Assembly (NCBI RefSeq): GCF_001895085.1 | Contig: NZ_BDFD01000001.1 | Location: 124,001-188,000, forward strand | Source of the DNA: Mariprofundus micogutta | GTDB taxonomy: Bacteria > Pseudomonadota > Zetaproteobacteria > Mariprofundales > Mariprofundaceae | DNA length: 64,000 nt | Direction: 5' to 3' | Part shown: in pieces, positions 17,299 to 25,736 of the stretch | Numbering within the stretch: position 1 is the stretch's first letter | How the letters are laid out: each line of letters opens with the position of its first letter | The notes under the pieces: generated by a model | What the model was told of the DNA's origin: nothing | The model's input: only the letters and a program-made list of their open reading frames with translations | The model's database searches: none | Program-made: the position numbers and the translations under genes

Positions 17299-17811
17299 AT
17301 GCAGAGCCGTGAACTCCTTACCTGTTCAGGTTACACTGGCGCTGTGATTATTATTTCAGTATCAGAACAAATGCTCTACCACCGCCGCAAAACCGGTGTC
17401 ATTTACGCCTATCCCGTCTCCACTGCCACCAATGGCACCGGTAACCAGTCAGGCAGTTTCCAGACGCCACTGGGGCGTCACCGCATTGCTGAAAAAATCG
17501 GGCATTGCATGCCGCTACTCACTGCATTCAGTGCTCGTGAACCGTTCTGTATTTACGATCCGCAAACCGACAACCCGAACCAAGACTGGATACTTACCCG
17601 CATTTTATGGCTAAAGGGTTGTGAAACTGGAAAAAATCGACGTGGAAAAGTCGATACGCATGCGCGTTACATCTACATCCACGGCACGCATGAAGAGGAT
17701 AAGATTGGCAACCCCGCCTCGCACGGCTGCATCCGCATGCGCAATGAAGATATGCTGGAGTTATTTGAACATGTAGCTGTCGGAGAATCTGTACGAATCA
17801 ACAATCAATAA
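17299..17811 (+). CDS. L,D-transpeptidase (YkuD) family protein
   Basis: A YkuD-domain protein of about 170 residues. The catalytic signature is present late in the protein as ASHGCIRM (His and Cys) and is preceded by YIYIHGTHEED. SGSFQTPLGRHRI is the usual strand before the active site. Family members crosslink peptidoglycan or anchor lipoproteins. No signal peptide is seen, which is unusual for an envelope enzyme but common in short YbiS-like members. The start is uncertain: the frame opens inside the CIRCE element at 17287. I chose ATG 17299 (GGGAG 11 nt upstream), with GTG 17344 (MIIISVSEQ) as an alternative that begins right at the domain. It diverges from hrcA. Confidence 0.8.
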   Translation: MQSRELLTCSGYTGAVIIISVSEQMLYHRRKTGVIYAYPVSTATNGTGNQSGSFQTPLGRHRIAEKIGHCMPLLTAFSAREPFCIYDPQTDNPNQDWILTRILWLKGCETGKNRRGKVDTHARYIYIHGTHEEDKIGNPASHGCIRMRNEDMLELFEHVAVGESVRINNQ

Positions 17812-17864
17812 CTGTACGAAAAACTCATAGCTAAAACGCGTCATCATCAACTATTCAGGAGCCA

Positions 17865-18059
17865 TCACTTGTGCCTGTTTAAAACACCCATTCTTAGCGA
17901 TACGATCAGGGCAATCATTATCGGAACCAGCCAGCCGATGTGATCGAATTCGAACAGCCAATGCCAGATGGAGGCAGCTTCGATATGGCCATGGCCGCTA
18001 TGCGCCAGTGCAATTGATGGTATGAGCGTGATAATAATTGCAACGAATAATTTAAACAT
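17865..18059 (-). CDS. Small His-rich membrane protein linked to tatC
   Basis: A 64-residue protein I do not recognise as a named family. It begins with a signal peptide or membrane segment (MFKLFVAIIITLIPSIALA). A short His-rich stretch follows (HSGHGHIEAASIWHW), then a second hydrophobic helix (IGWLVPIMIALIVSLRMGVL) and a basic end. The His cluster on the periplasmic side could bind metal, which is inference. Its ATG lies inside the tatC stop region (8-bp overlap), so it is cotranslated as the fourth gene of the tat unit. Its size and position suggest a real gene rather than a shadow frame. Confidence 0.6.
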   Translation of the reverse strand: MFKLFVAIIITLIPSIALAHSGHGHIEAASIWHWLFEFDHIGWLVPIMIALIVSLRMGVLNRHK

Positions 18060-18843
18060 CTTCTACTTCCTTTTCTATTTTTGTTTTCTTCATTCTGGCC
18101 ATAAGCAGGCCTGCTTCATAGAGCAACAGCATCGGAATGCCGAGTAATACCTGTGAAATAATATCCGGAGGCGTAAGAATAGCAGCGAAAACGAAAGTCC
18201 AGACAATGACATAACGGCGTTTATCCGTCAGTGATTCGACATTGGCAATGCCAAGGCGAATGAGCAACATAATAATGATCGGAATCTGAAAACTGATGCC
18301 AAAAGCAAACAGCAACTTCAGGGTAAGCGAAAGGTACTCTTTCACCGCTGGCATAGCCTGAATTGTATCGGTGGAAAAACTCAGGAAAAATTCAAACACC
18401 AGTGGAAATACCACATAAAAGGCGAAAGCACCGCCTGCCAGCAGCAGAGCCAGAGAACCGAAAAAGTACGCCACGAATGCTTCGCGTTCATGGCTATAGA
18501 GGCCCGGCGCCACAAAGGCCCAGAATTGGTACAAGGTGACCGGCGCTGTAACAAACAGACTCAGAACCAACGCGATTTTCAGATAGGTGAAAAACACATC
18601 CGGTGCATTGAGAAAAACCAGCGGAGTGCCAGGTGGCAGCGCAGCCCTGAGTGGCTGCGAGATAAATTCGAATACTGGTTCTGAGAAGTTCATCAGAATC
18701 ATCACACCAATAACATAAACCACCACGGCAATTGTGCCGCGCCTGCGCAGTTCAGCCAGATGTGCCAGAACGCTAATGCCAGAGGCTTTTGTATTCAGCT
18801 CAGTCTCATCCGCATGTTCTGTTTGATCGTCAAGCTGGCTCAC
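18052..18843 (-). CDS. tatC: Sec-independent protein translocase TatC
   Basis: Six-helix receptor of the twin-arginine pathway, which exports folded proteins. It has the conserved N-terminal HLAELRRR motif (near residue 27). Other markers are FFTYLKIALVLSLFVTAPVTLYQFWAFVAPGLY spread over helix 2 and its loop, and the F-E region before helix 4. The N-terminal cytosolic tail of about 20 residues is acidic. Length 263 is normal. It overlaps tatB by 4 bp and the small membrane gene by 8 bp. Confidence 0.96.
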   Translation of the reverse strand: MSQLDDQTEHADETELNTKASGISVLAHLAELRRRGTIAVVVYVIGVMILMNFSEPVFEFISQPLRAALPPGTPLVFLNAPDVFFTYLKIALVLSLFVTAPVTLYQFWAFVAPGLYSHEREAFVAYFFGSLALLLAGGAFAFYVVFPLVFEFFLSFSTDTIQAMPAVKEYLSLTLKLLFAFGISFQIPIIIMLLIRLGIANVESLTDKRRYVIVWTFVFAAILTPPDIISQVLLGIPMLLLYEAGLLMARMKKTKIEKEVEDV

Positions 18844-19151
18844 TTATCGCCCTGCTCTTGTTTGTCTGCCTTGTCAGGGGAATCACTTTCCAGCGTCTGA
18901 CCATGCTGTTTCATGATATCTTTGTTCCAGTCTGTGATATCTGCATCATTCAAGGCATTTTTCACATCGGCAACGCTGCTGTTGAGTTGGGTTTCTTCAT
19001 CAATCTGGCGGCGCACATCATTGATCCAGCCACGTCCCTTTTTCACGACCCGCCCAATCTGACCAAACAGTTCAGGCATACGCTCTGGCCCCAGCACTAA
19101 AAAAGCAATGGCGCCAATTAACAATAGTTCAAGAAAACCAATATCAGGCAT
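18840..19151 (-). CDS. tatB: Sec-independent protein translocase TatB
   Basis: Single-span partner of TatC in the twin-arginine receptor complex. The short N-terminus MPDIGFLELLLIGAIAFLVL is followed by GPERMPELFGQIGR, the Gly-Pro hinge and amphipathic helix that mark TatB rather than TatA. A charged tail follows, giving 103 residues. It is 22 bp downstream of tatA and overlaps tatC. Confidence 0.93.
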   Translation of the reverse strand: MPDIGFLELLLIGAIAFLVLGPERMPELFGQIGRVVKKGRGWINDVRRQIDEETQLNSSVADVKNALNDADITDWNKDIMKQHGQTLESDSPDKADKQEQGDK

Positions 19152-19173
19152 GGTTTATTCCCGTATGGGGGCG

Positions 19174-19374
19174 TTACTTTTTATCTGCAGCGTCAGCTTC
19201 AGGAATCTCATCGTTTCCTGATTCCTTCTTTTTATCATCATCGGAGATATTACTACGAAAGCTTTTAATACCTTTGGCCAGGCCTGCACCAACCTGTGGT
19301 AACCGTTTGGCACCAAACAGCACCACAACAATAATCAGGATTAAAATCAGCTCTGTTGTTCCAAGTCCAAACAT
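19174..19374 (-). CDS. tatA: Sec-independent protein translocase TatA
   Basis: Pore-forming subunit of the Tat system. A single N-terminal helix ([15 protein letters not shown]) is followed by [19 protein letters not shown], the FGxxxLP hinge and amphipathic helix. The short acidic-basic tail ends ADAADKK. It has 66 residues. A GGGGAG ribosome site is 9 nt upstream. It is the first gene of tatA-tatB-tatC-small protein. A run of hairpins lies immediately upstream (19422-19566). Confidence 0.93.
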   Translation of the reverse strand: MFGLGTTELILILIIVVVLFGAKRLPQVGAGLAKGIKSFRSNISDDDKKKESGNDEIPEADAADKK

Positions 19375-19421
19375 AGTAAAAAACTCCCCAGAGAATGCTC
19401 TTCAATCTATAGAACATCCGA

Positions 19422-19566
19422 ACGGGCAGGATGCCCGTCAAAATCGAGCACATCATGCTTGATTTTGTGAGCACAGGCAAAATCATACTTTTGGCTGCGC
19501 CTGTTGAAGCATGGCAAGGAGCCATGAATCACGTCAATCAAAATTCACAGCGGACATTACGTGATT
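19422..19566 (+). other. Run of five tandem hairpins in the tatA / sensor-kinase gap
   Basis: The 397-bp gap between tatA and the kinase start (19375-19771) contains no convincing gene but five successive inverted repeats. They are ACGGGCA/TGCCCGT (19422-19438, perfect, 3-nt loop), AAAATCGAGCA/TGCTTGATTTT (19440-19466, fully paired on the plus strand with one G-U), ACAGGC/GCCTGT (19473-19504), CATGGC/GCCATG (19510-19526) and AATCACGT/ACGTGATT (19527-19566). The G-U pair in the second favours a plus-strand RNA. It could be a structured small RNA or leader, or a decayed cluster of extragenic palindromes. Beyond it I see only the inverted repeat at 19712. Confidence 0.5.
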
Positions 19567-19711
19567 TCAGATTTGCGGCAAGTTTTCTGCTATTGGCAAG
19601 CCAGCTATCGCCGTGCTGAGATGTCCCTCCGAGTCCAGCTTTGAGGCTGCCAGAAACAGTATCACTGTTGAATTCAGACATCTGATATCAAAAAAACAGA
19701 TGGCTAATTTT

Positions 19712-19729
19712 ACTATATTAAACTATAGT
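19712..19729 (+). promoter_or_regulatory. AT-rich inverted repeat upstream of the sensor kinase
   Basis: ACTATA-TTAAAC-TATAGT is a perfect 6-bp inverted repeat with a 6-nt centre, 43 bp before the kinase ATG. It contains two -10-like hexamers (TATATT, TATAGT) but no clear -35 at the right distance. It may be an activator-dependent promoter or operator. This is weak evidence. Confidence 0.3.
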
Positions 19730-19771
19730 GACTGATTGAACCTTGCTAAGGAAGTGGTTCAGGAGAAATGT

Positions 19772-22045
19772 ATGAGTCAAACTCATCATTCATTAAAAAA
19801 GGATCTCACTAAAACCGTGCTGCTTTGGAGCACCTCTTTTTTTGTGCTGCTCGGTATTATTTTCAGTCTTTCTTTCAACACCCTCCAGACATATATCCTC
19901 GATTTGATGGCCGATCAGCGACTTCACTATCAGGTTCATGAATTCGCCAAACACCTGGATGAAAAGGACTCTACATCCATCAGGGAAGAGAGCGATGCAC
20001 TAACTCAGGACTCTGTCATATCAGCCATCCTGATGGTCGATGCAAGTGGTGAACTGACCCATATTTCACTTAGCAAACACCAAAAACCAAAACTCGAACT
20101 GAATGAACCGCTAAGAATCGATACACTGCACTCCCTGATCGATGCGCGCAGCAACCTGCACCTCTACACCCGCAAAATTCCCGGCCATCATGCGACACTG
20201 GCCCTGGTGCTCGATGGCACTCCTGTCACCATGACAATTTTTTCTACTACCGCCTGGGCAGCACTAATGATGATCATGCTGGTGCTGATTTCCGTTAAAG
20301 CCTTACACTACTCACTCCGGCATCAATTGGTTGAGCCCATCGAACAATTGCGGGAAGCAATTGAGGATCAACATCTTGGTGATGACGCGATTCACAAACT
20401 GGAAGAGGATCTACCGGAAGAGGCTTCCAACATCCTTGAGTTTTTCGATCAACTCAAACACTCCCGGGATGATTTAAGAAGCCATATTCCTGACTTGATG
20501 GAAGCACTGCCATCATGTTTCTGGTGGTCAGAAGACGCTAAAACGTACCGCAGCATTTCCGGCAAAGCATGTGACCTGCTACAAATTTCCCCTGGAGATC
20601 TCGAAGGACAAGAGTTCTGGCACTGGTGTAATAGCTCGGCTCAAATGTCCGTTAACGCCAAACAGCTTAACAGAGCCATTGCAGAGAAAGTCGAACGGCT
20701 CGATTTTGCCTATCAGGTCAACCATCACGACCAGGCACACTGGTTTGGAGAGTCTATTACCATCTGTTACGCCAAGGATGGCAGCCCCGAAACCATTTAC
20801 GGCATCATCAATGACATCAGTGCTCGTAAAAACAGGCAGCAGGAAGAGGCTGAACGTCTGGAACTGATGCACCGTCTGGAGGCAACGGGCACGCTTGTCG
20901 GTGGCATTGCGCATGAGTTCAACAATGCTCTGGCAGGCATGAACGGTAATGTATTCCTGATCAAACAGAATACAAATGATGAGGGCAACCTCAATCGTAT
21001 CCGGAATATTGAAGAGCTGATCGATAGATCAGCCTCAATAATTGAACGCATGCTCGCTTTTGCACGTAAACGTTCAAGCAGACCATCGCCTGTTCACCTG
21101 ATCCCATTCCTGAATAGTTTTCATACCACTATGCTGCCGGCACTGCCCGACTGCACCCGGCTCACACTTCACTTCGAAAAGAATATCGAAGCCACGAATC
21201 CGATCATTATTGCAGACCAGAAATTATTACAGGAACTACTGATGCAACTGGTCGAGAATGCCGATTTTGCAACACGTAACGTTGCCGTACCCAGCATCAA
21301 CATCAGTCTCGACCTGTTTGAGGCTGATGAGGAGTTTCTGCACAAACATCCCGGACTCTCCTCGACAGCAACTGTTCACCTGCAACTGCACGACAATGGT
21401 TGTGGCATCGCGGATGATATCAAAGATCGGATATTTGAACCGTTTTTCACCACGCGCGAAGTCGGTCAAGGAACTGGCCTAGGGCTATCCATGGTATACG
21501 GTTATATCAACCAGCTTGGTGGCGCAATCGATGTACAAAGCAATCCCGGCAATGGCAGTACATTTCATGTTTATCTGCCCTGTAACAATGATACGCAAAC
21601 AAACAAACATGAAGACACCCTTCTGTCAGGCAGTGGTGAAACCATTCTGGTCGTAGATGATGATATAACATTTCGCGAATCCACATGCGAAGTGCTTGCC
21701 CGCATGGGTTACAAAACTATTTCAGCAGAAAATGGTACAGAGGCCGTAAACCTCTATGAGCAGCACAAAGAAGATATTCGGCTGATCCTCATGGATATCC
21801 TGATGCCCGGAATGACAGGGGTTCAGGCATCGCGACGCATTCGTAAAATCACCCCTGATGTCCGCATCATCTTCCTGACCGCCTATGACCGTACGCAGCC
21901 ACTGGAGCCTGAAGTCTATGATGATAACGCTGAACTCATCAATAAACCTTTCCGCATCTCAGTGCTCAGTCAGGCGATCAGGAAAGCGCTGCAACATTCG
22001 GCCATAGGCAGCCCAGACAAGAACGATATCGGCTCAGCCTCATGA
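19772..22045 (+). CDS. Membrane hybrid sensor histidine kinase
   Basis: About 757 residues. TM1 is at about 20-40 (VLLWSTSFFVLLGIIFSL). A roughly 120-residue periplasmic sensor region and TM2 (AALMMIMLVLISVKAL) follow, then a HAMP-like linker and a PAS-type domain. The phosphoacceptor helix reads TLVGGIAHEFNNALAGM. The HATPase shows the N box (LVENADFATRN), DNGCGIAD and GQGTGLGLSMVYGY. A C-terminal receiver has DDD and phospho-Asp in LILMDILMPGMTG. The frame extends upstream, but ATG 19772 has AGGAG 6 nt before it. No separate regulator is adjacent, so output must go through an Hpt protein elsewhere. It leads the sensory cluster and is followed at 80 bp by a PstS-like protein gene. Confidence 0.9.
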   Translation: MSQTHHSLKKDLTKTVLLWSTSFFVLLGIIFSLSFNTLQTYILDLMADQRLHYQVHEFAKHLDEKDSTSIREESDALTQDSVISAILMVDASGELTHISLSKHQKPKLELNEPLRIDTLHSLIDARSNLHLYTRKIPGHHATLALVLDGTPVTMTIFSTTAWAALMMIMLVLISVKALHYSLRHQLVEPIEQLREAIEDQHLGDDAIHKLEEDLPEEASNILEFFDQLKHSRDDLRSHIPDLMEALPSCFWWSEDAKTYRSISGKACDLLQISPGDLEGQEFWHWCNSSAQMSVNAKQLNRAIAEKVERLDFAYQVNHHDQAHWFGESITICYAKDGSPETIYGIINDISARKNRQQEEAERLELMHRLEATGTLVGGIAHEFNNALAGMNGNVFLIKQNTNDEGNLNRIRNIEELIDRSASIIERMLAFARKRSSRPSPVHLIPFLNSFHTTMLPALPDCTRLTLHFEKNIEATNPIIIADQKLLQELLMQLVENADFATRNVAVPSINISLDLFEADEEFLHKHPGLSSTATVHLQLHDNGCGIADDIKDRIFEPFFTTREVGQGTGLGLSMVYGYINQLGGAIDVQSNPGNGSTFHVYLPCNNDTQTNKHEDTLLSGSGETILVVDDDITFRESTCEVLARMGYKTISAENGTEAVNLYEQHKEDIRLILMDILMPGMTGVQASRRIRKITPDVRIIFLTAYDRTQPLEPEVYDDNAELINKPFRISVLSQAIRKALQHSAIGSPDKNDIGSAS

Positions 22046-22124
22046 ATTCTGGCAACCTCCTTGCTTCAACTGCAGTTCAACCAGGCTGCATAAGGTGAAA
22101 TAAGAGATTTTACAGGAGTGGATC

Positions 22125-23093
22125 ATGAAACCGGCTATTATTATTGCATTCATCATGGCTCTGCTACCTGCACAGATTCAAGCCCAGTCGCTACCCATAC
22201 CAACATTCACATCACCTGAACATATCGTCGAAATAAATGACGCCTGGCAAAAGCAAAGCATCCAATATGAATCAGGCATTGAAGCAGACATCGTTCTCTC
22301 TCTCGACCAACAGCTTTACGATACCCTGCTGCCTCTAATCAACCGCTATGCCTATGAGCATCATCTCAAAATCGCTACGAATAAAGGAACATGCGGCATT
22401 TCTGCAGGCCATATCAATAAAAAACGCGTGGATATTGGCGGTTTCTGCTGCCCTGCTGGAAAAAATGACCGCTTACCGGGGCTGAAGTGGCACACTCTCG
22501 GCATTGCCCCAATTCATCTAATTGTTCATCCTACGAACAGCACCCAAAGCATTTCTCTGCAACAGGCCAGAGATATTTTTGCAGGAAATATTTACGACTG
22601 GAAACAGGTTTCCGGCAAAAAATTCTCCGGGCTGATTCATCCAATCGGCAGGTTACACTGCAAACATCGGCCGGGACACTGGCGCCTGTTACTGGGCAAT
22701 GAAGATGATTTCAGTCCGGATCTGATGGAAGTGGGAGCTATCCCGGATATGGTCCGCACAGTTGCGGCTGACAAATTCGCGATTGGCTATGAAACAAACC
22801 TGATGATTGAGGCTTACAAATCAAATGGCGGGGTTCACAGTCTGGCTATTGATGGCATTCGTCCTGAGCAACTACAATCAAACCGCTACCCCTTATACCG
22901 AACCTATAATCTCACCTCCTGGTCAAAGGAACACCTGAAGAATGAGCATGCCGACAAACTCATTGAATATCTCTTACAACAAGCCAGCAGTCTGAATCCT
23001 GATTTTCAGCTCGTGCCTGCAGCAAAGCTGCGTAGACAGGGCTGGCATTTTCATGAAGATGAACTGATCGGCGAACCGGATAACTGGAGATAA
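22125..23093 (+). CDS. PstS-like periplasmic binding protein (sensor partner)
   Basis: A 322-residue exported protein with an N-terminal signal peptide cut near AQIQA-QS. The body matches the PBP-like fold of phosphate-type binding proteins (around residues 65-290), with segments such as IAPIHLIVHP, AIPDMVRTVA and KFAIGYETN. It has unusual cysteines: GTCGIS near 87 and GGFCCPAGKND near 105, plus RLHCKHRPGHW. These suggest a disulfide or metal site rather than plain phosphate binding. There is no ABC permease nearby. Instead the stop is 3 bp before the start of a hybrid kinase, so I infer it presents a ligand to that kinase. AGGAG precedes the ATG. Confidence 0.75.
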   Translation: MKPAIIIAFIMALLPAQIQAQSLPIPTFTSPEHIVEINDAWQKQSIQYESGIEADIVLSLDQQLYDTLLPLINRYAYEHHLKIATNKGTCGISAGHINKKRVDIGGFCCPAGKNDRLPGLKWHTLGIAPIHLIVHPTNSTQSISLQQARDIFAGNIYDWKQVSGKKFSGLIHPIGRLHCKHRPGHWRLLLGNEDDFSPDLMEVGAIPDMVRTVAADKFAIGYETNLMIEAYKSNGGVHSLAIDGIRPEQLQSNRYPLYRTYNLTSWSKEHLKNEHADKLIEYLLQQASSLNPDFQLVPAAKLRRQGWHFHEDELIGEPDNWR

Positions 23094-23096
23094 TTG

Positions 23097-25736
23097 ATGC
23101 TACAACGGCTACCGCTCACCCTGAAGCTGTTGATTGTCACAATATTGGCAGCTCTGGTTATCGGAGTCGTACTCGATTCCTATCACAACCGTCAATTATA
23201 CAAACTGTATGAAAATGAAATGCTCGACACTCTGAAACAGCAGGCCCGCATCGAACGCCTTCGTTTTGACCGCCAGGTGAAGTTTTTTATGCAAATCACA
23301 CGTATATCTGCCAGTCATCCACCTCTAATCAGGCAACTACGCAACGGTACTCCCTCTGAAATAAACAAAAATGTTCGCCGCAAACCAAACTGGTTCCCCG
23401 GACGCTCCCTGGTCGGGAATCAGGTTCACCCACGTCTGGTACTTCTACTCAACAGAGATGGCAGCATCCACAACTCATTCAGCACTCAAATCGAAACGCT
23501 TCCCGTATCCCTGGTGCCTCCATCCGACTACTACCGCACAAACTCAAATGGCCAAAGCATGTTATCCATGGTTGATAGCCAGCCATGGATGCTGGCAACT
23601 TCAGAAGTCTATGAAAACAACACGCTGCTGGGCTTTGTCATGCTGGGGACACCCCTTGATTCAGAACTTCTGTCCAATGCCCACCGCTACGATGTTGATC
23701 CCAACATCACTGCTCTGGTCGACATTAAAGGCGAACTTCCAACCATTCTGGCCAGTTCAAATCCGGATGTAATCCCTGCGGGAATGCCTCTGAGTGAAAT
23801 CAAAAAATCCTTCCTCGTCACTGGGCAGGAGTTTTTTGACTATGGGGCCTCTGACCTTCCTCTGCATTTCACCTCGTTCCGAAGCAGTGATACCATCAAT
23901 AAAAAGTTGAATGTTGTTCTGGATGTCGCCTATCAGCAGCGTATCCTGCAATCATTTGGTCTGGCTCTGGTTTTTATTCTGGCAATTGGCTGGCTGGCAT
24001 ATCGTATGCGCCTGCTCTCTGCTGAGGTGAACAACTTTGCAAAAAAACATCTGGGTGTGGAAATTGAAACCAGTTCCGTCGATTCATTAAACCGCCTGGA
24101 ACATGATATTCATCTATTGGAAGAGAAGGTAATCGAAGTTCATAAACAAGAGATGGAGCGTGAAAAAGCTGAAAAATGGAAAGCCCGACAACAGTTGCGC
24201 ATATCAGAAATGCGTTTGTATGAATTCTTTGATCAGGCAGAGGAACTGATTCAAAGCGTCGCCCCCGATGGTACAATCCGTTATGTTAATCAGCGCTGGC
24301 TGGATGAACTGGGCTATGAGCGCAGCGAACTGGAAAAACTGAAGATCTCTTCAATCATTGCACCAGCGAATCTAAAACAACATTTCAAGCGCATGGAACA
24401 GCTCAGCTATGGCAATAGTCCGGGTCTGTTTGAAAGTTGTTTTATCACCAAAACAGGGAAATTGATAGAAGTTGAGGGTACCGCACATAGCCACTTTGAA
24501 GATGGTGAACTCATCGAAGTACACAGTATTTATCGTAATATCTCTGAACGCAAACGCCTGGAACAGGAAAAGAAAGAGCAACAGGAACAGCTTGAACACA
24601 CGCAACGTCTGGAAAGCCTGGGCGTTCTGGCTGGTGGTATCGCCCACGATTTCAACAATCTTCTAACCACCATACTCGGCAATGCTTCAATTGTTGCCAG
24701 TAAACTACCTGAACAAAACAGTGAACAAAGCCATATGCAACGCGTTATCGAATCTACAGAACGCGGAGCTGACCTGTGTAAGCAGATGCTCGCCTATGCC
24801 GGCAAAGGCCGTTTTGTTATCAAACCGGTCAATCTATCGGTATTGATGGCAGATATTACCAAATTATTATCGGTTTCAATCAGCAAACATGTTGAGCTTC
24901 AATATCACCTGAATAGCAAACTCCCCAACATCAATGCGGATGTATCCCAGATTCAGCAGGTTATGATGAACCTCGTGATTAATGCATCTGAAGCCATTGG
25001 TGATCAGACAGGTGAAATCAGAGTGTCTACAGGCATAGTGGAAGCTGACACTGAGCTGCTTAACGATTATCTGGGCGAGAATCCTGAACCGGGAAGCTAT
25101 GTATGGATTGAAGTGAGCGATACTGGTTGTGGTATGGATGCAGAGACTCAGCAAAAAATATTCGATCCTTTCTTTACAACCAAGTTCTCAGGTCGCGGAC
25201 TGGGTATGAGCGCAATGCTGGGCATTATCAAGGCCCATCACGGCGCATTGAAACTCACCAGTCTGGTCGGCAAAGGTAGTACATTCAGAGTTTTATTCCC
25301 GGTTAGCGAAGAGAATCTGACCACTGAAGACATGGCTGAAACAGACACCTCCGAGCATGCCCACCCCGGAAAAACTGTTCTGATTATCGATGATGAGGCT
25401 GCAATTCGCGAAATTGCAGCCGTCTTACTCGATGAGCAAGGCATCACCACTCTTGAAGCGGAAGATGGAGATGATGGGCTTAAGCAGTTCAATCGATATA
25501 GAGATAAAATTGATATGATACTTCTGGATCTGACTATGCCCAAAATGAGTGGCGAAGAGTGCTGTAAAGAGATTAGAAAACTTGATAAGGCTATCCCTAT
25601 CATTATTGCTTCAGGCTACTCCAAAGAAGTCATATCCCCACGTTTTATGGAGGATGAGATATCGGCATTCCTGCAAAAGCCGTATGCTCCTGAAATACTA
25701 CTCAACACTGTAGATATGGTATTGGGTCAAAACTAA
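23097..25736 (+). CDS. Membrane hybrid sensor histidine kinase with large periplasmic sensor
   Basis: About 879 residues. TM1 is at 10-28 (LKLLIVTILAALVIGVVL) and TM2 near 285 (FGLALVFILAIGWLAY). The roughly 250-residue extracytoplasmic region between them has the look of a Cache-type sensor. A coiled coil, PAS (residues about 375-490), the phosphoacceptor helix VLAGGIAHDFNNLLTTIL, and HATPase (DTGCGMD, SGRGLGMSAMLGI) follow. A receiver comes last, with DDE and LLDLTMPKMSG. The codon TTG 23094 directly follows the upstream stop, and I take ATG 23097. It is coupled to the PstS-like gene before it and to the FliK-like gene after it (TAATG). Confidence 0.9.
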   Translation: MLQRLPLTLKLLIVTILAALVIGVVLDSYHNRQLYKLYENEMLDTLKQQARIERLRFDRQVKFFMQITRISASHPPLIRQLRNGTPSEINKNVRRKPNWFPGRSLVGNQVHPRLVLLLNRDGSIHNSFSTQIETLPVSLVPPSDYYRTNSNGQSMLSMVDSQPWMLATSEVYENNTLLGFVMLGTPLDSELLSNAHRYDVDPNITALVDIKGELPTILASSNPDVIPAGMPLSEIKKSFLVTGQEFFDYGASDLPLHFTSFRSSDTINKKLNVVLDVAYQQRILQSFGLALVFILAIGWLAYRMRLLSAEVNNFAKKHLGVEIETSSVDSLNRLEHDIHLLEEKVIEVHKQEMEREKAEKWKARQQLRISEMRLYEFFDQAEELIQSVAPDGTIRYVNQRWLDELGYERSELEKLKISSIIAPANLKQHFKRMEQLSYGNSPGLFESCFITKTGKLIEVEGTAHSHFEDGELIEVHSIYRNISERKRLEQEKKEQQEQLEHTQRLESLGVLAGGIAHDFNNLLTTILGNASIVASKLPEQNSEQSHMQRVIESTERGADLCKQMLAYAGKGRFVIKPVNLSVLMADITKLLSVSISKHVELQYHLNSKLPNINADVSQIQQVMMNLVINASEAIGDQTGEIRVSTGIVEADTELLNDYLGENPEPGSYVWIEVSDTGCGMDAETQQKIFDPFFTTKFSGRGLGMSAMLGIIKAHHGALKLTSLVGKGSTFRVLFPVSEENLTTEDMAETDTSEHAHPGKTVLIIDDEAAIREIAAVLLDEQGITTLEAEDGDDGLKQFNRYRDKIDMILLDLTMPKMSGEECCKEIRKLDKAIPIIIASGYSKEVISPRFMEDEISAFLQKPYAPEILLNTVDMVLGQN

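Noticed and set aside
19265-19525. 86-codon minus-strand frame overlapping tatA
   Set aside because: Out of frame with tatA, Trp and Cys-rich and domain-free. tatA is the clear gene here.
19431-19619. 62-codon plus-strand frame across the hairpin run
   Set aside because: Its sequence is dictated by the inverted repeats. It has no good ribosome site and no recognisable domain, so I treat the region as non-coding, though a small peptide cannot be excluded.
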